This document shows positions 31,977-44,211 of a stretch of DNA of 64,000 nt, piece by piece. Each line of letters begins with the position of its first letter. Within the stretch, counting starts at the first letter, position 1. The notes beneath the pieces were generated by a model, which was given only the letters and a program-made list of their open reading frames with translations, ran no database searches and was not told where the DNA came from. The position numbers and the translations under genes are program-made. Origin of the DNA: Staphylococcus equorum (lineage in GTDB: Bacteria > Bacillota > Bacilli > Staphylococcales > Staphylococcaceae); NCBI RefSeq assembly GCF_029024965.1, contig NZ_CP118982.1:1798001-1862000 (forward strand), in the 5' to 3' direction.

Positions 31977-33455
31977 TTAATGTTTAAAGTGTCGAACGCC
32001 TGTAGTTACCATTGCAATACCATATTTGTTCGCCATATCAATAGATGCTTGATCTTTAATTGATCCACCTGGTTGAATAATAGCTTTGATACCTGACTTA
32101 GCTGCTAATTCAACTGTATCATCCATTGGGAAGAAACCATCTGATACCATTGCAACTTGATCATTCATTTCTATCGCACGATCTATGGCGATTTCTGCTG
32201 ACCCAACACGGTTCATTTGCCCTGCGCCAATACCGACTGTTTGTTTTGCATTACTTAGAATGACAGCGTTACTTTTCACAGATGCAACCACTTTCCATCC
32301 TAATAACATTGCATCCCATTGTGCTTCAGTAGGCTCAACTTCCGTAACCACTTTCATATCGTCACGTGTTAATTTCACATTATCTTTATCTTGTACTAAA
32401 TAACCACCTGAAACAGACACGACTTCTTGTTCACTATTATCAATCGTCATATCAATTTCTAAAAGTCTTATATTTTTCTTTTTACTTAAAATGTCTAATG
32501 CTTCTTGTGTGAATTTTGGAGCAATGATAACTTCTAAGAATATTTCATGTAAAGTTTCTGCCAACGTACTATCTACAGATCTATTTAAAGCAACGATTCC
32601 ACCGAAAATAGATTGACTATCCGCTTCAAAGGCATGTTGATAAGCATCATTAATTGTTTCGCCAACACCTACACCACAAGGATTCATATGTTTTACCGCT
32701 ACTGCCGCTGGTTGTTCAAATTGCTTAACAAGTGATAAAGCTGCATCTGCATCTTTAATATTGTTATAGCTTAATTGTTTACCATGTAACTGTTTAGCGC
32801 CTCCAAGTGTGTGCGCTGCAGTAGATGTACGAACAAACTGTGCTGATTGTTGTGGATTTTCGCCATAACGTAAACTTTCTTTATTATTTTTAAAGAATTC
32901 AACAATTGCTGCATCATATTGATTTGAGTGATCAAACACTTTAATCATAAGTGACTTACGGTACGCTTCATCCAAATCGTCATTTTTCAATTTTTCGATA
33001 ACTTCATTATAATCTGCTGGATGTACGACTGTCGTCACGTGCTTAAAGTTTTTAGCTGCAGCACGTAACATAGTTGGTCCACCGATATCGATGTTTTCAA
33101 TTGCATCGCCTTCTGTAACGTCAGGATTCGCTACAGTTTCTTTAAATGGATATAGATTAACTACAACCATATCTATAAGATCAATATGTTGCTCTTTTAA
33201 TTGTTGCAAATGCTCTGGCTTATCACGATCAGCTAGTATACCACCATGAACAGATGGATGTAATGTTTTAACTCTTCCATCCATAATTTCTTCAAATTGT
33301 GTTAATTCTGAAATTGATTTTACTGGAACATTTGCTTCTACTAAAGCTTGCATCGTGCCACCTGTAGAATATAACTCATACCCTAATTGGTTTAAGGATT
33401 GGGCAAATGCCACAACACCACTTTTATTAGACACACTTAAAATTGCTTTTTTCAT
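31977..33455 (-). CDS. purH: Bifunctional AICAR transformylase / IMP cyclohydrolase
   Basis: 492 residues, near the family's usual length. The IMP cyclohydrolase part begins [15 protein letters not shown]; the transformylase part contains [11 protein letters not shown]. It carries out the last two steps to IMP and uses 10-formyl-THF, made by FolD from the divergent gene. It starts 16 bases after purN. Confidence 0.97.
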   Translation of the reverse strand: MKKAILSVSNKSGVVAFAQSLNQLGYELYSTGGTMQALVEANVPVKSISELTQFEEIMDGRVKTLHPSVHGGILADRDKPEHLQQLKEQHIDLIDMVVVNLYPFKETVANPDVTEGDAIENIDIGGPTMLRAAAKNFKHVTTVVHPADYNEVIEKLKNDDLDEAYRKSLMIKVFDHSNQYDAAIVEFFKNNKESLRYGENPQQSAQFVRTSTAAHTLGGAKQLHGKQLSYNNIKDADAALSLVKQFEQPAAVAVKHMNPCGVGVGETINDAYQHAFEADSQSIFGGIVALNRSVDSTLAETLHEIFLEVIIAPKFTQEALDILSKKKNIRLLEIDMTIDNSEQEVVSVSGGYLVQDKDNVKLTRDDMKVVTEVEPTEAQWDAMLLGWKVVASVKSNAVILSNAKQTVGIGAGQMNRVGSAEIAIDRAIEMNDQVAMVSDGFFPMDDTVELAAKSGIKAIIQPGGSIKDQASIDMANKYGIAMVTTGVRHFKH

Positions 33456-33471
33456 TTTGTATTGGCACCTC

Positions 33472-34038
33472 TTATTGAATGATTTTGGATATCACTTTCG
33501 GATATAACTTATGTTCCATCACTTTAATTCTTTCTTCTAGTTGTTCTTTAGTATCGTCCGTATATATATCACATGTCCATTGTTCGATAATTTCTCCTGT
33601 GTCCATCCCACTGTCCACATAATGCACTGTTGTACCTGTAATCGTGTCGCCACTCTCCAGAGCTTGGCCTACTGCGTCTTTACCTTTATATTTAGGTAAC
33701 AGTGAAGGGTGTATATTAATAATACGTCTATTGTATGCTTTTAATATATTTTCACCAATCAGCTTCATATAACCAGCTAGGACAATCCATTCTACTTGTT
33801 CTGAAGTAAGCCATTCGATAATTTTGCGCTCATAATCTGCTTTAGAAGGAAAATTTTTAAGTTCATTGATATGAACATCTAAATTATATTTTCTAGCACG
33901 CTCAATGCAATACGCATTTACTTGGTCTGTATATAAGGCAGTGACTTCTATATTCGGTAAATTACCTTCTTCGATTTGAGTCATGATGCTTTCAAAGTTA
34001 CTGCCTGATCCTGACGCAAAAATAGCTATTTTAGTCAC
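33472..34038 (-). CDS. purN: Phosphoribosylglycinamide formyltransferase
   Basis: 188 residues. [11 protein letters not shown] at the N-terminus, [12 protein letters not shown] with the catalytic His and [10 protein letters not shown] are all typical. It transfers a formyl group from 10-formyl-THF to GAR. Two bases separate it from purM. Confidence 0.97.
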   Translation of the reverse strand: MTKIAIFASGSGSNFESIMTQIEEGNLPNIEVTALYTDQVNAYCIERARKYNLDVHINELKNFPSKADYERKIIEWLTSEQVEWIVLAGYMKLIGENILKAYNRRIINIHPSLLPKYKGKDAVGQALESGDTITGTTVHYVDSGMDTGEIIEQWTCDIYTDDTKEQLEERIKVMEHKLYPKVISKIIQ

Positions 34039-34040
34039 AG

Positions 34041-35072
34041 TTATACCCCCAATAATTGAATTGGCTGATCACCTTTAACAATTTCACCAATTTGGTATGC
34101 CTTAACTTGTTGTTGTTGTTTCAATATATTTAACACTGCTGCTTCATTTTCTTTGTCTACAATTAATGTAAAGCCAACACCCATGTTAAAAACGTTATAC
34201 ATTTCTTCAGTTGAGATTTCTCCTTGTGCTTGTAACCAGTCAAATATTGGTGGCGTTGGGAATTGTGACGTATTAATTTTTGCCATAACTCCTTCAGGCA
34301 AAGCTCTAGGAATATTTTCATAGAAACCACCGCCAGTAATGTGCGTCATTGCATGGATTTTCACTGCATCTTTGACAGCAAGCACTGGTTTAACATATAA
34401 GCGTGTAGGTTCTAAAAAGACATTTAGATATGTGCGTTGTTCATCAAACTTATCATTTAAGTTAATGCCAGATTTTTTAATTAAATTTCTAACTAAACTA
34501 TAACCATTTGAATGAATACCACTAGATTCGAGACCTATAATGACTTGTCCTGGTGCTACTGAAGTACCATCGATATATTCATCTTTTTCTACAGCGCCTA
34601 CAGCAAAACCTGCTAAATCATATTCTCCTTCGTGATACATTTCTCCCATTTCAGCTGTTTCTCCACCAATAAGTGCAGTGTTTGTTTCTTCACAGCCATC
34701 GCTTACCCCTTTGACAATCTGTTCAACGACTTCTGGAATAACTTTATGTGTTGCGATATAATCTAAGAAATAAAGTGGCTCTGCACCGGTTGTTAAAATA
34801 TCATTCACACACATTGCAACGGCATCGACACCTATTGTATCGTGCTTATTGTTATCTATAGCTAATTTCAACTTTGTTCCAACACCATCAGTTCCTGAAA
34901 CAAGTAATGGTGCTTTCATATTCAATTGTGACAAATCAAATGTTGCGCCGAAACCGCCAAGTCCACCAAGTACTTCCTTACGCATCGTTCTTTTGACATG
35001 ACTCGACATACGATCTACCGCTTCATAACCTGCGTTAATGTCGACACCTGCTTGTTGGTATGCTTTAGACAT
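34041..35072 (-). CDS. purM: AIR synthetase
   Basis: 343 residues. [11 protein letters not shown] and [17 protein letters not shown] near the N-terminus and [16 protein letters not shown] in the second half are diagnostic. It closes the imidazole ring of FGAM with ATP. It overlaps the purF end by eight bases. Confidence 0.97.
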   Translation of the reverse strand: MSKAYQQAGVDINAGYEAVDRMSSHVKRTMRKEVLGGLGGFGATFDLSQLNMKAPLLVSGTDGVGTKLKLAIDNNKHDTIGVDAVAMCVNDILTTGAEPLYFLDYIATHKVIPEVVEQIVKGVSDGCEETNTALIGGETAEMGEMYHEGEYDLAGFAVGAVEKDEYIDGTSVAPGQVIIGLESSGIHSNGYSLVRNLIKKSGINLNDKFDEQRTYLNVFLEPTRLYVKPVLAVKDAVKIHAMTHITGGGFYENIPRALPEGVMAKINTSQFPTPPIFDWLQAQGEISTEEMYNVFNMGVGFTLIVDKENEAAVLNILKQQQQVKAYQIGEIVKGDQPIQLLGV

Positions 35073-36552
35073 TTAAATTCCCCTCTTTATCAAAGTATTG
35101 TGTATGATTTGCTAAATATTCCTTTTGACGCTCACTTAAATGCTCTAGATAGTCAGACTCATAGTCATAAAGTCCAGCTGGATAATCTCCAGTAAAACTT
35201 TCTACACATAAACCACTGTATGGTGCATCTTCATTCAGTCCAATAGATTGAATAAGTCCATCGACAGTTAAGTATGCTAAGGAATCTGATCCAATATGCT
35301 CGCTAATTTCTTGAGGCGATTTATTCGCAGAAATCAATTCAGCTGTAGTCGAGACATCTATACCATAAAAACTTGGGAACATGAACTCTGGTGATGCAAT
35401 ACGAACGTGCACTTCATTTGCACCAGCGTCTTTTAACATTTGTACAATGCGTTTACTTGTCGTACCCCTTACAATGGAATCATCAACAAGTACAATATTT
35501 TTATTATGAACGATATCTTTAACTGCAGACAGCTTAACTCGTACGCCTTGCTCTCGTAGTTCTTGCGTAGGTTGAATAAATGTACGTGCTACGTATTGAT
35601 TTTTAACAAGTCCCATCTCATAAGGTAATCCGCTTTCCTCTGCATAACCTGAAGCCGCAGATAGAGAAGAGTTTGGCACACCAATGACCATGTCAGCATT
35701 GTCAGCTGGGCTTTCTTGGGCAAGCTGTTTACCTGATTGTTTTCTAATCGCATGAACATTTTTACCAGCAATCGTAGAATCAGGTCTTGCGAAATAAATG
35801 TATTCCATTGCTGAAATTGCAGTTGTCGTATGTCTTGTATAAGACTCTACTCTAATACCCTCGTCATTAATCACAACATATTCACCTGCATGAATATCTT
35901 GCACAAATTCTGCGCCTAATACATCAATCGCACATGTTTCACTAGCAATGATATATGCACCAGTCTTCATTTTGCCTACAACTAACGGGCGAATTGCATT
36001 AGGATCAACTGCACCATATAACGCATCTTTCGTTAATAATGCGAAAGTAAAGCCACCTTTGATTTTTCTCAAACTTTCTTGAAGCGCATCTTCAAAGGTT
36101 GGTGCCTTGCTTCGACGTATTAAATGCATAATTACTTCTGTATCTGATGAAGAATGAAAAATAGAACCTTGATGTTCTAACGATCTTTTTAAACTTTGTG
36201 CATTAATTAGATTACCGTTATGACAAACTGCGGCACTCATATCATAAAAATGATATAAAAACGGTTGGATATTTTCTATTCCTTTATTACCAGAAGTGGC
36301 ATAACGTACATGACCAATTGCATGTTTATAGGATTTAAAAGATTCAAGTTGGGTATCTGAAATTGCTTCAGTAAGTAAACCCATACCGCGTTGTCCAACA
36401 AGTGATTCGCCATCCGAACACACGATACCAGCGCCTTCTTGGCCACGGTGTTGTAAACTGTGTAACCCCATATATGTTAACTGTGCAGCTTCCGGATGAT
36501 CCCAAATTCCAAATACACCACACTCTTCATTTAATCCACTGTAGTCATACAT
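35065..36552 (-). CDS. purF: Amidophosphoribosyltransferase
   Basis: 495 residues. A ten-residue propeptide precedes catalytic Cys11 (EECGVFGIW) of the glutamine amidotransferase domain; the PRPP-binding loop is [13 protein letters not shown]. It commits PRPP to purine synthesis and is normally feedback-inhibited by nucleotides. The start overlaps purL by 22 bases. Confidence 0.97.
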   Translation of the reverse strand: MYDYSGLNEECGVFGIWDHPEAAQLTYMGLHSLQHRGQEGAGIVCSDGESLVGQRGMGLLTEAISDTQLESFKSYKHAIGHVRYATSGNKGIENIQPFLYHFYDMSAAVCHNGNLINAQSLKRSLEHQGSIFHSSSDTEVIMHLIRRSKAPTFEDALQESLRKIKGGFTFALLTKDALYGAVDPNAIRPLVVGKMKTGAYIIASETCAIDVLGAEFVQDIHAGEYVVINDEGIRVESYTRHTTTAISAMEYIYFARPDSTIAGKNVHAIRKQSGKQLAQESPADNADMVIGVPNSSLSAASGYAEESGLPYEMGLVKNQYVARTFIQPTQELREQGVRVKLSAVKDIVHNKNIVLVDDSIVRGTTSKRIVQMLKDAGANEVHVRIASPEFMFPSFYGIDVSTTAELISANKSPQEISEHIGSDSLAYLTVDGLIQSIGLNEDAPYSGLCVESFTGDYPAGLYDYESDYLEHLSERQKEYLANHTQYFDKEGNLNV

Positions 36553-38720
36553 TTAGGAATAGCCCCTTCCCACAATTCATTCAGATTTTTAACTTCTCGT
36601 GTTACTTGAACTTCCTTGTTTGATACGAGGAAATGGTTGTCTTGAGTTAACTTACCAATTTCTACTGCGTTTTCTACATCGAACGATTGACCTTCTTTAA
36701 CTGCAACAACATAACGACCTTGTGTTTCACTGAAAAGTTGTTCATTTGTAACATCTAAATTAACGTTCATACCTAATTGGTAATGTGCACTTATACGAGC
36801 CAATGTCACTAGTAATCCACCCTTACCAACTGTTTGTACATGTGATGCAATACCATTACGAATTACTTGTTTAATAGATTCGCCTTTACGTACTTCGTCC
36901 GATAAATCAATCGCTTCAAACTCATGATTGACCTCTTTGTAAAGTAGTTTCTCAATTTGACTTCCGCCAAAATCGTCTTTTGTTTCACCAACAATGTATA
37001 AAGTATCTCCTGCATGCGGAGTAAATTCATTTAGATATTGAATATCTTCAATTAATCCAACCATACCTACAACCGGTGTTGGGAAAATAGATGCTTCTCT
37101 ATTTTCGTTATATAACGACACGTTACCAGACACGACAGGGGTACTTAAGACTTCACAAGCTTCTGCCATACCTTTTGTTGAGTCTGCAAGTTGTTGATAG
37201 ATTTCTTTATTTTCTGGAGAACCATAATTCAAACAATCAGTCATAGCTAATGGTGTAGCCCCTACAGATATTAAATTGCGATATGCTTCAGCGACGACCA
37301 TTTTTCCGCCTTCATACGGATTATTAAATACGTAACGTGCTTCACCATCAATTGTGGATGCAATAGCTTTATTTGTACCTTCAACACGTACTACAGATGA
37401 TTGCAAACCCGGTTTTACAATGGTATTTGCACCGACTTGTTGGTCATATTGTTCATATAAATAACGCTTTGATGCAATTGTAGGATGTTGTAGTAATTGG
37501 TCAAACACATTTTCCACATCAATATTGCTATAATCATTTTTTGCTGTACTATATTCTGGTGCTTCACCTTCTAGAGTGTATACAGGTGCTTCGTCTGATA
37601 ACGGTTGTACTGGTATGTCAGCATATACTTCGTCTTCATAAGTAAGAACAAAACGGTCTGTATTTGTCACTTCACCAATTACTGCACTATCTAATTCATG
37701 CTTGTCGAATAATTCCAAAAATTTATCCTCTGTACCTTTTTCAACAACAAGTAGCATACGTTCTTGCGTTTCAGAGAGCATCATTTCATATGGTGAAATG
37801 CCTTCTTCTCTAGTTGGTACATTTTCAAGTTTAAGGTGTAAACCACTGCCACCTTTTGCTGCCATCTCTGAAGATGAAGAAGTAAGTCCGGCTGCACCCA
37901 TATCTTGTATCCCCACAAGTTCGTCAAATGTAATTGCTTCAAGTGTTGCTTCCATTAGTTTTTTACCCACAAATGGATCACCAATTTGAACAGATGGTCG
38001 TTTGCTTTCGCTATCTTCACTTAGTTCTTCAGAAGCAAATGTAGCACCATGAATACCATCGCGGCCAGTTTTTAATCCAACATAAATCACTGGGTTGCCT
38101 TCACCTTTTGCAGTCCCTTTTTGAATCATGTCGTGGTCGATTACACCTACACACATAGCATTAACTAAAGGGTTGCCATCATATCTACTATCGAACTCAA
38201 TTTCACCTGCAGTAGTTGGAATACCAATACAGTTACCATAACCACCGATACCAGCGACAACACCACGCAATAAACGACGATTTTGTTTCTCTGTTAATTC
38301 ACCAAAGCGTAAACTATTTAGTAAATTGATAGGTCTTGCACCCATAGAAACGATATCTCTAATGATGCCGCCCACTCCTGTAGCTGCGCCTTGATAAGGT
38401 TCTACTGCTGAAGGATGGTTATGTGATTCAACTTTGAATACTACTGCTTGATCATCGCCAATATCCACGACACCAGCGCCTTCACCTGGTCCCATTAATA
38501 CATGATTACCAGTAGTTGGGAATTGTGTTAAAAATGGCTTTGAATGTTTGTATGAACAATGTTCACTCCACATTACAGAAAAAATACCTATTTCAGTAAA
38601 ATTAGGTGCACGTCCTAAGATTTCACAAACTTTGTCGTATTCTTTATCAGTTAAACCCATATCTTTATATAAGCGTTCTAATTTAATTTCCTCTGAGCTT
38701 GGTTCTAAAAATTTAGACAT
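36531..38720 (-). CDS. purL: FGAM synthase subunit II
   Basis: 729 residues, the small PurL type that needs PurS and Pur[15 protein letters not shown] with the catalytic His and [20 protein letters not shown] are hallmark segments. It converts FGAR to FGAM. Its start overlaps the purQ end by eight bases. Confidence 0.97.
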   Translation of the reverse strand: MSKFLEPSSEEIKLERLYKDMGLTDKEYDKVCEILGRAPNFTEIGIFSVMWSEHCSYKHSKPFLTQFPTTGNHVLMGPGEGAGVVDIGDDQAVVFKVESHNHPSAVEPYQGAATGVGGIIRDIVSMGARPINLLNSLRFGELTEKQNRRLLRGVVAGIGGYGNCIGIPTTAGEIEFDSRYDGNPLVNAMCVGVIDHDMIQKGTAKGEGNPVIYVGLKTGRDGIHGATFASEELSEDSESKRPSVQIGDPFVGKKLMEATLEAITFDELVGIQDMGAAGLTSSSSEMAAKGGSGLHLKLENVPTREEGISPYEMMLSETQERMLLVVEKGTEDKFLELFDKHELDSAVIGEVTNTDRFVLTYEDEVYADIPVQPLSDEAPVYTLEGEAPEYSTAKNDYSNIDVENVFDQLLQHPTIASKRYLYEQYDQQVGANTIVKPGLQSSVVRVEGTNKAIASTIDGEARYVFNNPYEGGKMVVAEAYRNLISVGATPLAMTDCLNYGSPENKEIYQQLADSTKGMAEACEVLSTPVVSGNVSLYNENREASIFPTPVVGMVGLIEDIQYLNEFTPHAGDTLYIVGETKDDFGGSQIEKLLYKEVNHEFEAIDLSDEVRKGESIKQVIRNGIASHVQTVGKGGLLVTLARISAHYQLGMNVNLDVTNEQLFSETQGRYVVAVKEGQSFDVENAVEIGKLTQDNHFLVSNKEVQVTREVKNLNELWEGAIPKCMTTVD

Positions 38721-39384
38721 TTTGTTCCCTCCAACTATTTACCATTGCTTCAAATAATTTCACTCCACTATCAGTGCCTAGAATTGACTCAATTGCGCGT
38801 TCTGGATGTGGCATCATACCGCATACATTTCCTTTTTTGTTAATAATTCCGGCTATGTCATTATACGAACCATTCGGATTGTCCAGATATTTTAAAACAA
38901 TTTGATTGTTGGCTTCTAATGCTTCATACATTTCTGGCGTACAATAATAGTGCCCTTCACCATGTGCAACTGGATAAATTACTTCTTCATTTGCTTCATA
39001 TAAATTGGTATACATCGTTTTATTATTTACAACTTTTAAAGTTTCATTACGGCTCACAAATAAATGCGAGTCGTTATGCAATAATGCACCTGGTAACAGT
39101 CCAATTTCAGTCAAAATTTGAAAACCATTACATACACCTAAAACCGGTTTCCCTTCATCTGCAAAACGTTTAACTTCTTCAGTAATCGGTGCAACACTCG
39201 CCATCGCACCTGAGCGTAAATAATCTCCAAATGAGAAACCGCCAGGTATAAGTACACCATCAAACCCTTCTAAAGAAGTATTTCTATAATCTACAAATTC
39301 TGCTTGGACACCAGATTTCACTGCCGCGTTATACATATCTCGGTCACAGTTTGATCCTGGAAATTTCAACACTGCAAATTTCAT
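38713..39384 (-). CDS. purQ: FGAM synthase subunit I (glutaminase)
   Basis: 223 residues, class I glutamine amidotransferase. Nucleophile Cys in [11 protein letters not shown]; catalytic His in MMPHPERA. It supplies ammonia to PurL. The start shares one base with the purS stop. Confidence 0.97.
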   Translation of the reverse strand: MKFAVLKFPGSNCDRDMYNAAVKSGVQAEFVDYRNTSLEGFDGVLIPGGFSFGDYLRSGAMASVAPITEEVKRFADEGKPVLGVCNGFQILTEIGLLPGALLHNDSHLFVSRNETLKVVNNKTMYTNLYEANEEVIYPVAHGEGHYYCTPEMYEALEANNQIVLKYLDNPNGSYNDIAGIINKKGNVCGMMPHPERAIESILGTDSGVKLFEAMVNSWREQNV

Positions 39385-39644
39385 TAAGCTTTCTCTCCTT
39401 CATCCAAAACTTTGTAACTATATTCTTCAATTACAGTATTAGCAAATAATTTTTCACTTAGTGTTGTAACCACATTGTGTACAGCTTCGTCAGTTGCTTC
39501 ATCAATTGTCATATATAAAACTTTACCTACGCGAATATCGTTCACTTGTTTATATCCTAAATCATGTACTGCGCGGTTTAATGCTTGTCCTTGTGTATCA
39601 AGTACTTGCGGTTGTAAAGTGATGTGTAATTCGATTGTTTTCAT
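39384..39644 (-). CDS. purS: FGAM synthase subunit PurS
   Basis: 86 residues; the sequence [18 protein letters not shown] is typical of PurS, which bridges PurQ and PurL. It lies directly between purC and purQ, as in other Firmicutes. Confidence 0.95.
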   Translation of the reverse strand: MKTIELHITLQPQVLDTQGQALNRAVHDLGYKQVNDIRVGKVLYMTIDEATDEAVHNVVTTLSEKLFANTVIEEYSYKVLDEGEKA

Positions 39645-39646
39645 TT

Positions 39647-40348
39647 TTATAGTGCCTCCAATTTATTTAAGAAAGTTTGATATGTTTCAATAATTGATCC
39701 CGTGTCTTCACGATATACATCTTTATCAAAATTTGTATCGCTATGTTTATCCCATATGCGACAAGTGTCTGGTGAAATTTCGTCAGCTAATATAATTTGA
39801 CCATCTGTCGTACGCCCAAATTCAATTTTAAAGTCAACTAACCTTAAATCCATTTTATCCATTAATTGAACAAGTATCGCGTTTATTTCTTTAGCTGCTT
39901 CTTTTAAAATTGCAATTTCATCATCTGTTGCTATGTGTAATAACTTAATATGATCTTCTGTAATCAATGGATCATTTAAATCATCATTTTTATAGAAAAA
40001 CTCTACGAGTGGAGCATCAAATTCATGACCTTTTTCAAAACCTAATCTCTTTGTTATAGAACCAGCTGCAATATTTCTTACTACTACTTCCAAAGGAATA
40101 ATATCTACCGATTTCACAAGTTGTTCAGTTTCAGAAGTCTGTTCAATAAAGTGACTATTCACGCCTTGAGCTTTTATAAAATTAAAAATTCTAGTAGTAA
40201 TTTGATTGTTTAATCGTCCTTTACCTTCTATGAAATCTTTTTTCGCCCCATTTCCAGCTGTCACTTCATCTTTATATTCAACGCGTAGTATTTCAGGTTC
40301 TCCAGTTGAGAAAATTCTTTTCGCTTTCCCTTCATATAACAAAGACAT
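39647..40348 (-). CDS. purC: SAICAR synthetase
   Basis: 233 residues. [15 protein letters not shown] at the N-terminus and [20 protein letters not shown] near the C-terminus match PurC. It joins aspartate to CAIR. It shares one base with purK. Confidence 0.97.
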   Translation of the reverse strand: MSLLYEGKAKRIFSTGEPEILRVEYKDEVTAGNGAKKDFIEGKGRLNNQITTRIFNFIKAQGVNSHFIEQTSETEQLVKSVDIIPLEVVVRNIAAGSITKRLGFEKGHEFDAPLVEFFYKNDDLNDPLITEDHIKLLHIATDDEIAILKEAAKEINAILVQLMDKMDLRLVDFKIEFGRTTDGQIILADEISPDTCRIWDKHSDTNFDKDVYREDTGSIIETYQTFLNKLEAL

Positions 40349-41481
40349 TAGTTGTATCTCCCTTCAAATCTGTTTAACAATATTTCTTCAGAACGAGTCA
40401 CATCATCAGTTAAAACAGTTAAATGACCCATTTTTCTATCTGATTTACGTGTGTTTTTACCATATATATGCACATGCCAATCTGGATGGTCAGCAAATTG
40501 ATCTTCTAAAAGATCTAAATCTCTACCTAATAAATTCATCATTACTGCAGGTTTTAGCAATTCAATAGATTGTGGTAACTTTTGTCCTGTAATTGCTAAT
40601 ATATGTGTATCAAATTGAGAGTAATCACATGCTTCTATTGAATAGTGTCCTGAATTATGTGGTCTCGGTGCAATTTCATTAACATATAAATGATTATGTG
40701 TATCGATGAAGAATTCAACGGTAAATGTACCTACAAAATGGATGTGATCAATAATTTTTTTAACTTCATTTTGTGCTTCTTGTTCTTTTTCTATATCTGT
40801 ACGGGCTGGTACAATTGTTTTAAAAAGTATTTGATGTTGATGTTCATTTTCTTGGAGTGGAAAGTACGTGATTTGGTTATCATTGCCAATCGTCACTGTA
40901 AGTGAAACTTCTTTTTGTAAGTCTAGAAATTGTTCGGCTACACATTCTTGTTTATCAACAAGCGACTTTGCTTCATCAATATAAGTTGCGTCTTTAACCA
41001 AAACTTGACCTTTACCATCATAACCACCGAAACGTGTTTTTACGATAAATGGATAACCAATATTTTCAATTGCTTGATTCAAATCACTCGGTTCAGATAA
41101 TTGAACAAATGGTGCAATTTGAGTTTGTGCTGCTTGCAACGTTTGTTTTTCAGTCAATCGGTCTTGTAGTAACTGAATTGCTTGATAACCTTGAGGAACA
41201 TTATATTTTGAAACTAATGTTTGTAATTGACTTGCTGAAATGTTTTCAAATTCGTAAGTAATGACGTCCGATGATTCACCAAGTTGATTTAAAGCTTCTT
41301 GATTATCGTAAGCGGCATTAATAAATTCATGTGCAACATATTGACATGGGCATTCTTGATCAGGATCAAGTACAATGACTTTAAATCCCATTTTTTGGGC
41401 AGATTGTGCCATCATTTTACCTAGCTGACCTCCGCCAATAATTCCAATAGTCGAACCGAATTTTAATTTACTGAAGCTCAT
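40348..41481 (-). CDS. purK: N5-carboxyaminoimidazole ribonucleotide synthase
   Basis: 377 residues from the ATG at 41481 ([20 protein letters not shown]), matching staphylococcal PurK starts; a GTG 12 bases upstream is possible. ATP-grasp fold with [13 protein letters not shown] and [12 protein letters not shown]. It carboxylates AIR with bicarbonate and ATP. It overlaps the purE end by 14 bases. Confidence 0.95.
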   Translation of the reverse strand: MSFSKLKFGSTIGIIGGGQLGKMMAQSAQKMGFKVIVLDPDQECPCQYVAHEFINAAYDNQEALNQLGESSDVITYEFENISASQLQTLVSKYNVPQGYQAIQLLQDRLTEKQTLQAAQTQIAPFVQLSEPSDLNQAIENIGYPFIVKTRFGGYDGKGQVLVKDATYIDEAKSLVDKQECVAEQFLDLQKEVSLTVTIGNDNQITYFPLQENEHQHQILFKTIVPARTDIEKEQEAQNEVKKIIDHIHFVGTFTVEFFIDTHNHLYVNEIAPRPHNSGHYSIEACDYSQFDTHILAITGQKLPQSIELLKPAVMMNLLGRDLDLLEDQFADHPDWHVHIYGKNTRKSDRKMGHLTVLTDDVTRSEEILLNRFEGRYN

Positions 41482-41950
41482 GTTGCATTTCACTCACTTT
41501 CTCAACTAATGTTTTTTCGAAATTTTCCAAATTCTTTTGGACTGTTTTATTGCCAATACTTAAAATCCTAGCCGCTAACACGCCTGCATTTTTGGCACCA
41601 GCTTTGCCTATCGCAGTTGTTGCTACTGGTATACCTCCTGGCATTTGAACGATAGATAATAGCGAATCTAATCCTTTTAAACTTTTTGACTCGATTGGTA
41701 CCCCAATCACGGGTAATGTTGTCATTGATGCTACCATACCTGGTAAATGTGCCGCACCACCTGCTCCAGCAATAATGACATCATATCCTTTTTCTCTTGC
41801 TTCTTTAGAAAATTCAAACATTAATTGTGGCGTACGATGCGCTGAGACTACTTTTTTATCATAAGGAATTTCTAATTGGTCTAGCATAAGACAACTTTCT
41901 TTCATTGTCTCCCAATCAGAAGAACTCCCCATTATAACTACCACTTTCAC
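41468..41950 (-). CDS. purE: N5-CAIR mutase
   Basis: 160 residues, first gene of the operon. GSSSDWETM near the N-terminus and [14 protein letters not shown] with the catalytic His. I chose the GTG at 41950, which follows GAAAGGGTGTTCATT and gives the usual start [13 protein letters not shown]; an ATG much further upstream would add a meaningless extension and overlap the promoter. Confidence 0.95.
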   Translation of the reverse strand: MKVVVIMGSSSDWETMKESCLMLDQLEIPYDKKVVSAHRTPQLMFEFSKEAREKGYDVIIAGAGGAAHLPGMVASMTTLPVIGVPIESKSLKGLDSLLSIVQMPGGIPVATTAIGKAGAKNAGVLAARILSIGNKTVQKNLENFEKTLVEKVSEMQHELQ

Positions 41951-42009
41951 AATGAACACCCTTTCAGAAATTTGAAATGATACTACTATTAGATGTATAT
42001 TACAGATAT

Positions 42010-42054
42010 AGCATAACAACTAAACGATGGTTTTTCAATCAAAAATCGAACTTT
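42010..42054 (-). promoter_or_regulatory. pur operon promoter with a PurR-box-like element
   Basis: On the minus strand, TTGAAA (42033-42038), a 17-base spacer and TATGCT (42010-42015) form a promoter 60 bases before purE. Just upstream on the plus strand, AAAATCGAACTTT (42042-42054) matches the known PurR-box pattern AWWWCCGAACWWT except for one C. A second inverted box is not clear. The position between purE and folD would let it act on both. Confidence 0.5.
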
Positions 42055-42153
42055 AAATCAAAAAAATGATTCAATCTACGTCTTTTGGTTGTTATTCATC
42101 GAGTTTTTTATGTTAAAGTTAAGTAAAGTACACACATTGGAGGAGGATTTTTC

Positions 42154-43011
42154 ATGGTCGCTAAAATTTTAGACGGGAAACAAATTGCAAAAGATTACAG
42201 ACAAGGTCTTAAAGATCAAGTTGAAGCTTTGCAATCTAAGGGTTACACACCTAAACTATCTGTAATACTTGTAGGTAACGATGGTGCAAGTCAAAGTTAT
42301 GTAAATTCTAAAAAGAAAGCAGCAGAAAAAATTGGTATGATTTCTGAAATCGTACATTTAGATGAATCAACATCTGAAGCAGACGTTCTAAACGAACTTA
42401 AACGTTTAAATGAAGATGATACTGTGAGCGGTATATTAGTACAAGTACCTTTACCAAAACAAGTAAGTGAACAAAAAGTTATAGAATCTATAGATCCAAC
42501 AAAAGATGTGGATGGCTTCCACCCTGAAAATATTGGTAAACTTTATATAGACCAACAAACTTTCGTTCCATGTACACCTTTAGGCATTATGGAATTATTA
42601 AATCATGCTGATATTGATTTAGAAGGTAAAGATGCAGTTGTTATCGGACGTAGTCATATCGTAGGACAACCAGTATCTAAATTGTTATTACAAAAAAATG
42701 CATCTGTTACGATTCTTCATTCAAGAACTAAGGATATGCAAAGTTATTTAAAAAATGCTGATGTCATCGTTAGTGCTGTTGGTCGTCCGGGATTAGTTAC
42801 AAAAGAAGATGTCAAAGAAGGCGCAGTTGTAATTGATGTTGGTAACACACCAGACGAAAATGGTAAATTAAAAGGTGATATTGCTTATGATGAAGTAAAA
42901 GAAGTTGCAGGCGCAATTACTCCAGTTCCTGGTGGCGTTGGCCCAATGACTATTACTATGGTTTTAAATAATACGCTTATGGCGGAAAAAATGCGTAGAG
43001 GTATTGAATAA
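42154..43011 (+). CDS. folD: Methylene-THF dehydrogenase / methenyl-THF cyclohydrolase
   Basis: 285 residues. [13 protein letters not shown] with the catalytic Lys, VQVPLPKQ and [16 protein letters not shown] are diagnostic; NADP-binding GRSHIVGQP. It makes 10-formyl-THF used by PurN and PurH. GGAGGAGG precedes the ATG. It is divergent from purE and shares the intergenic region. Confidence 0.97.
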   Translation: MVAKILDGKQIAKDYRQGLKDQVEALQSKGYTPKLSVILVGNDGASQSYVNSKKKAAEKIGMISEIVHLDESTSEADVLNELKRLNEDDTVSGILVQVPLPKQVSEQKVIESIDPTKDVDGFHPENIGKLYIDQQTFVPCTPLGIMELLNHADIDLEGKDAVVIGRSHIVGQPVSKLLLQKNASVTILHSRTKDMQSYLKNADVIVSAVGRPGLVTKEDVKEGAVVIDVGNTPDENGKLKGDIAYDEVKEVAGAITPVPGGVGPMTITMVLNNTLMAEKMRRGIE

Positions 43012-43057
43012 TCATTCTAGAATAATTATTACGTATTGTTACAATTAATATTTAAAT

Positions 43058-43103
43058 AAAGAGAGGTTAGATGTCACAATGTGAAATCTAACCTCTCTTT
43101 TTA
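43058..43103 (+). terminator. folD terminator
   Basis: AAAGAGAGGTTAGAT (43058-43072) with its complement at 43086-43100, flanked by a T-run. Confidence 0.88.
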
Positions 43104-43190
43104 TAAAATATTCAAAATTCAAATACTTCATCTAAATAATAATTTCACACCAGTACTTATTTTGGGTATAAATGATTCGAACTTTATTTT

Positions 43191-43497
43191 CTATCCATTT
43201 ATACCTTTTTGTCGTAAAGTTGTGATAATAGATTTTAAGAAAAAACTTCCTCCATATATTTCTGAATCTCTTGAAATAAACTTACCTACTTTAAATTTAT
43301 CAACTATTATTGAAGAAACTCCACCTTCATAATCATTATCAACATCTCTTTTTACTGTAAATGTGAATAATTTAGACCACCTTCTACTATATAAATAGTG
43401 TCTTTTACATGACATTCCAATTTTCCACTTTCTACATCTATAATAATATATTGACCAAATATAAAAATGACAGAGATCTTTCAATGACATTTTTCAT
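43191..43497 (-). pseudogene. Decayed gene with frameshifts, family unknown
   Basis: On the minus strand a strong GGGGGAGGG (about 43510-43518) precedes an ATG at 43497, but that frame stops after about 18 codons. A second frame then reads protein-like sequence (GQYIIIDVESGKLECHVKDT, then IYIVEGGLNYSHLQ) to a stop. A third frame continues with TVKRDVDNDYEGGVSSIIVD and FKVGKFISRDSEIYGGSFFL to TAG at 43191. The pieces abut and look like one small soluble protein of about 100 residues broken by at least one, probably two, indels. I do not recognise the family. Confidence 0.55.
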
Positions 43498-43723
43498 TTT
43501 CAGTTAAAACCCTCCCCCAAGAATTTCGAATTAAATTTAATATTATTTGAAGTTTGTTATGTCAAAACTCGCAGAACGTTCAATTTACTAAATGTTTACT
43601 GAAAATTACAGCTAGATTCAAAGTCATAGGTTATATTAAGACTATAGTACGATGTATTCTAAACTCATTTAAAGTATAGTATAGTTGAATAAAACAAATG
43701 ACGGTCATACGGAGGTTAACGTT

Positions 43724-44041
43724 ATGAATAAACTAATACAGTCATTATCAGCGTTAGGCGTATCTGCAACACTTGTGTCACCTAACTTAAGTGCAGAAGC
43801 TACTGATAATTCAACACCAGAACTAAAAGGTACTAATGATACAATCATCGAAAAAGGTGACGATTACAATTTACTTAATGGTGTAAGTGCCTTTGATAAA
43901 GAAGATGGCGATTTAACTCATAAAATTACCGTTGATGGAGATATAAATACAAATAAAACTGGAAAGTATAAAGTTGAATACAAAGTTGAAGATTCAAATG
44001 GTGCTGTAAAAAAATCTATACGTTATGTTGAAGTTAAGTAA
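43724..44041 (+). CDS. Secreted small protein with an Ig-like Cry22/DUF5011-type domain
   Basis: 105 residues from the ATG at 43724 (GGAGGT upstream); an earlier in-frame ATG lacks support. A signal-peptide-like N-terminus (MNKLIQSLSALGVSATLVSP, cleavage probably near NLSAEA) is followed by one domain with GVSAFDKEDGDLTHKITVDG and KYKVEYKVEDSNGAVKK. This pattern is typical of the bacterial Ig-like domain found in Cry22 and in chitinase-associated proteins. There is no catalytic domain or sorting signal, so it is secreted. In S. aureus a 'chitinase-related' protein sits between folD and qoxA in the same place. Confidence 0.75.
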   Translation: MNKLIQSLSALGVSATLVSPNLSAEATDNSTPELKGTNDTIIEKGDDYNLLNGVSAFDKEDGDLTHKITVDGDINTNKTGKYKVEYKVEDSNGAVKKSIRYVEVK

Positions 44042-44077
44042 CACCTAGGTTTCATACATAGTCTCAAAAATCGTAAA

Positions 44078-44092
44078 TGATAACGATTATCA
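44078..44092. promoter_or_regulatory. Fur-box-like palindrome upstream of qoxA
   Basis: TGATAACGATTATCA matches the 7-1-7 Fur core TGATAATNATTATCA at 14 of 15 positions. It lies 35 bases past the stop of the Ig-like gene and about 220 bases before qoxA. Confidence 0.6.
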
Positions 44093-44126
44093 CAATTTTT
44101 AAGACAAAATTACCCTTTCGACTTAA

Positions 44127-44158
44127 TTATGACACTTTTCACAAAATGTACACATAAT
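44127..44158 (+). promoter_or_regulatory. Possible qox promoter overlapping a degenerate Rex-like site
   Basis: ATGACA (44129-44134), an 18-base spacer and CATAAT (44153-44158) resemble a promoter. TTATGACACTTTTCACAA (44127-44144), overlapping the -35, differs from TTGTGA-N6-TCACAA by a single half-site base. A terminator-like hairpin follows within 20 bases, so transcripts from here would meet it before qoxA. Confidence 0.4.
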
Positions 44159-44172
44159 TTTAACAAATCTTT

Positions 44173-44211
44173 AAAAGCCCGTCAGACATTGGTTCTGTTG
44201 GGTTTCTTTTA
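44173..44211 (+). terminator. Terminator or attenuator in the qox leader
   Basis: AAGCCC (44175-44180) with GGGTTT (44200-44205) and inner CAGA/TCTG pairs, followed by TTTCTTTTAATTTT. It may simply end the Ig-like gene; if the promoter at 44129 is used it would lie in the qox leader. Confidence 0.6.

Noticed and set aside
41951..42019. A longer purE start
   Set aside because: It would run over the promoter and ribosome site; the GTG at 41950 gives the normal PurE N-terminus.
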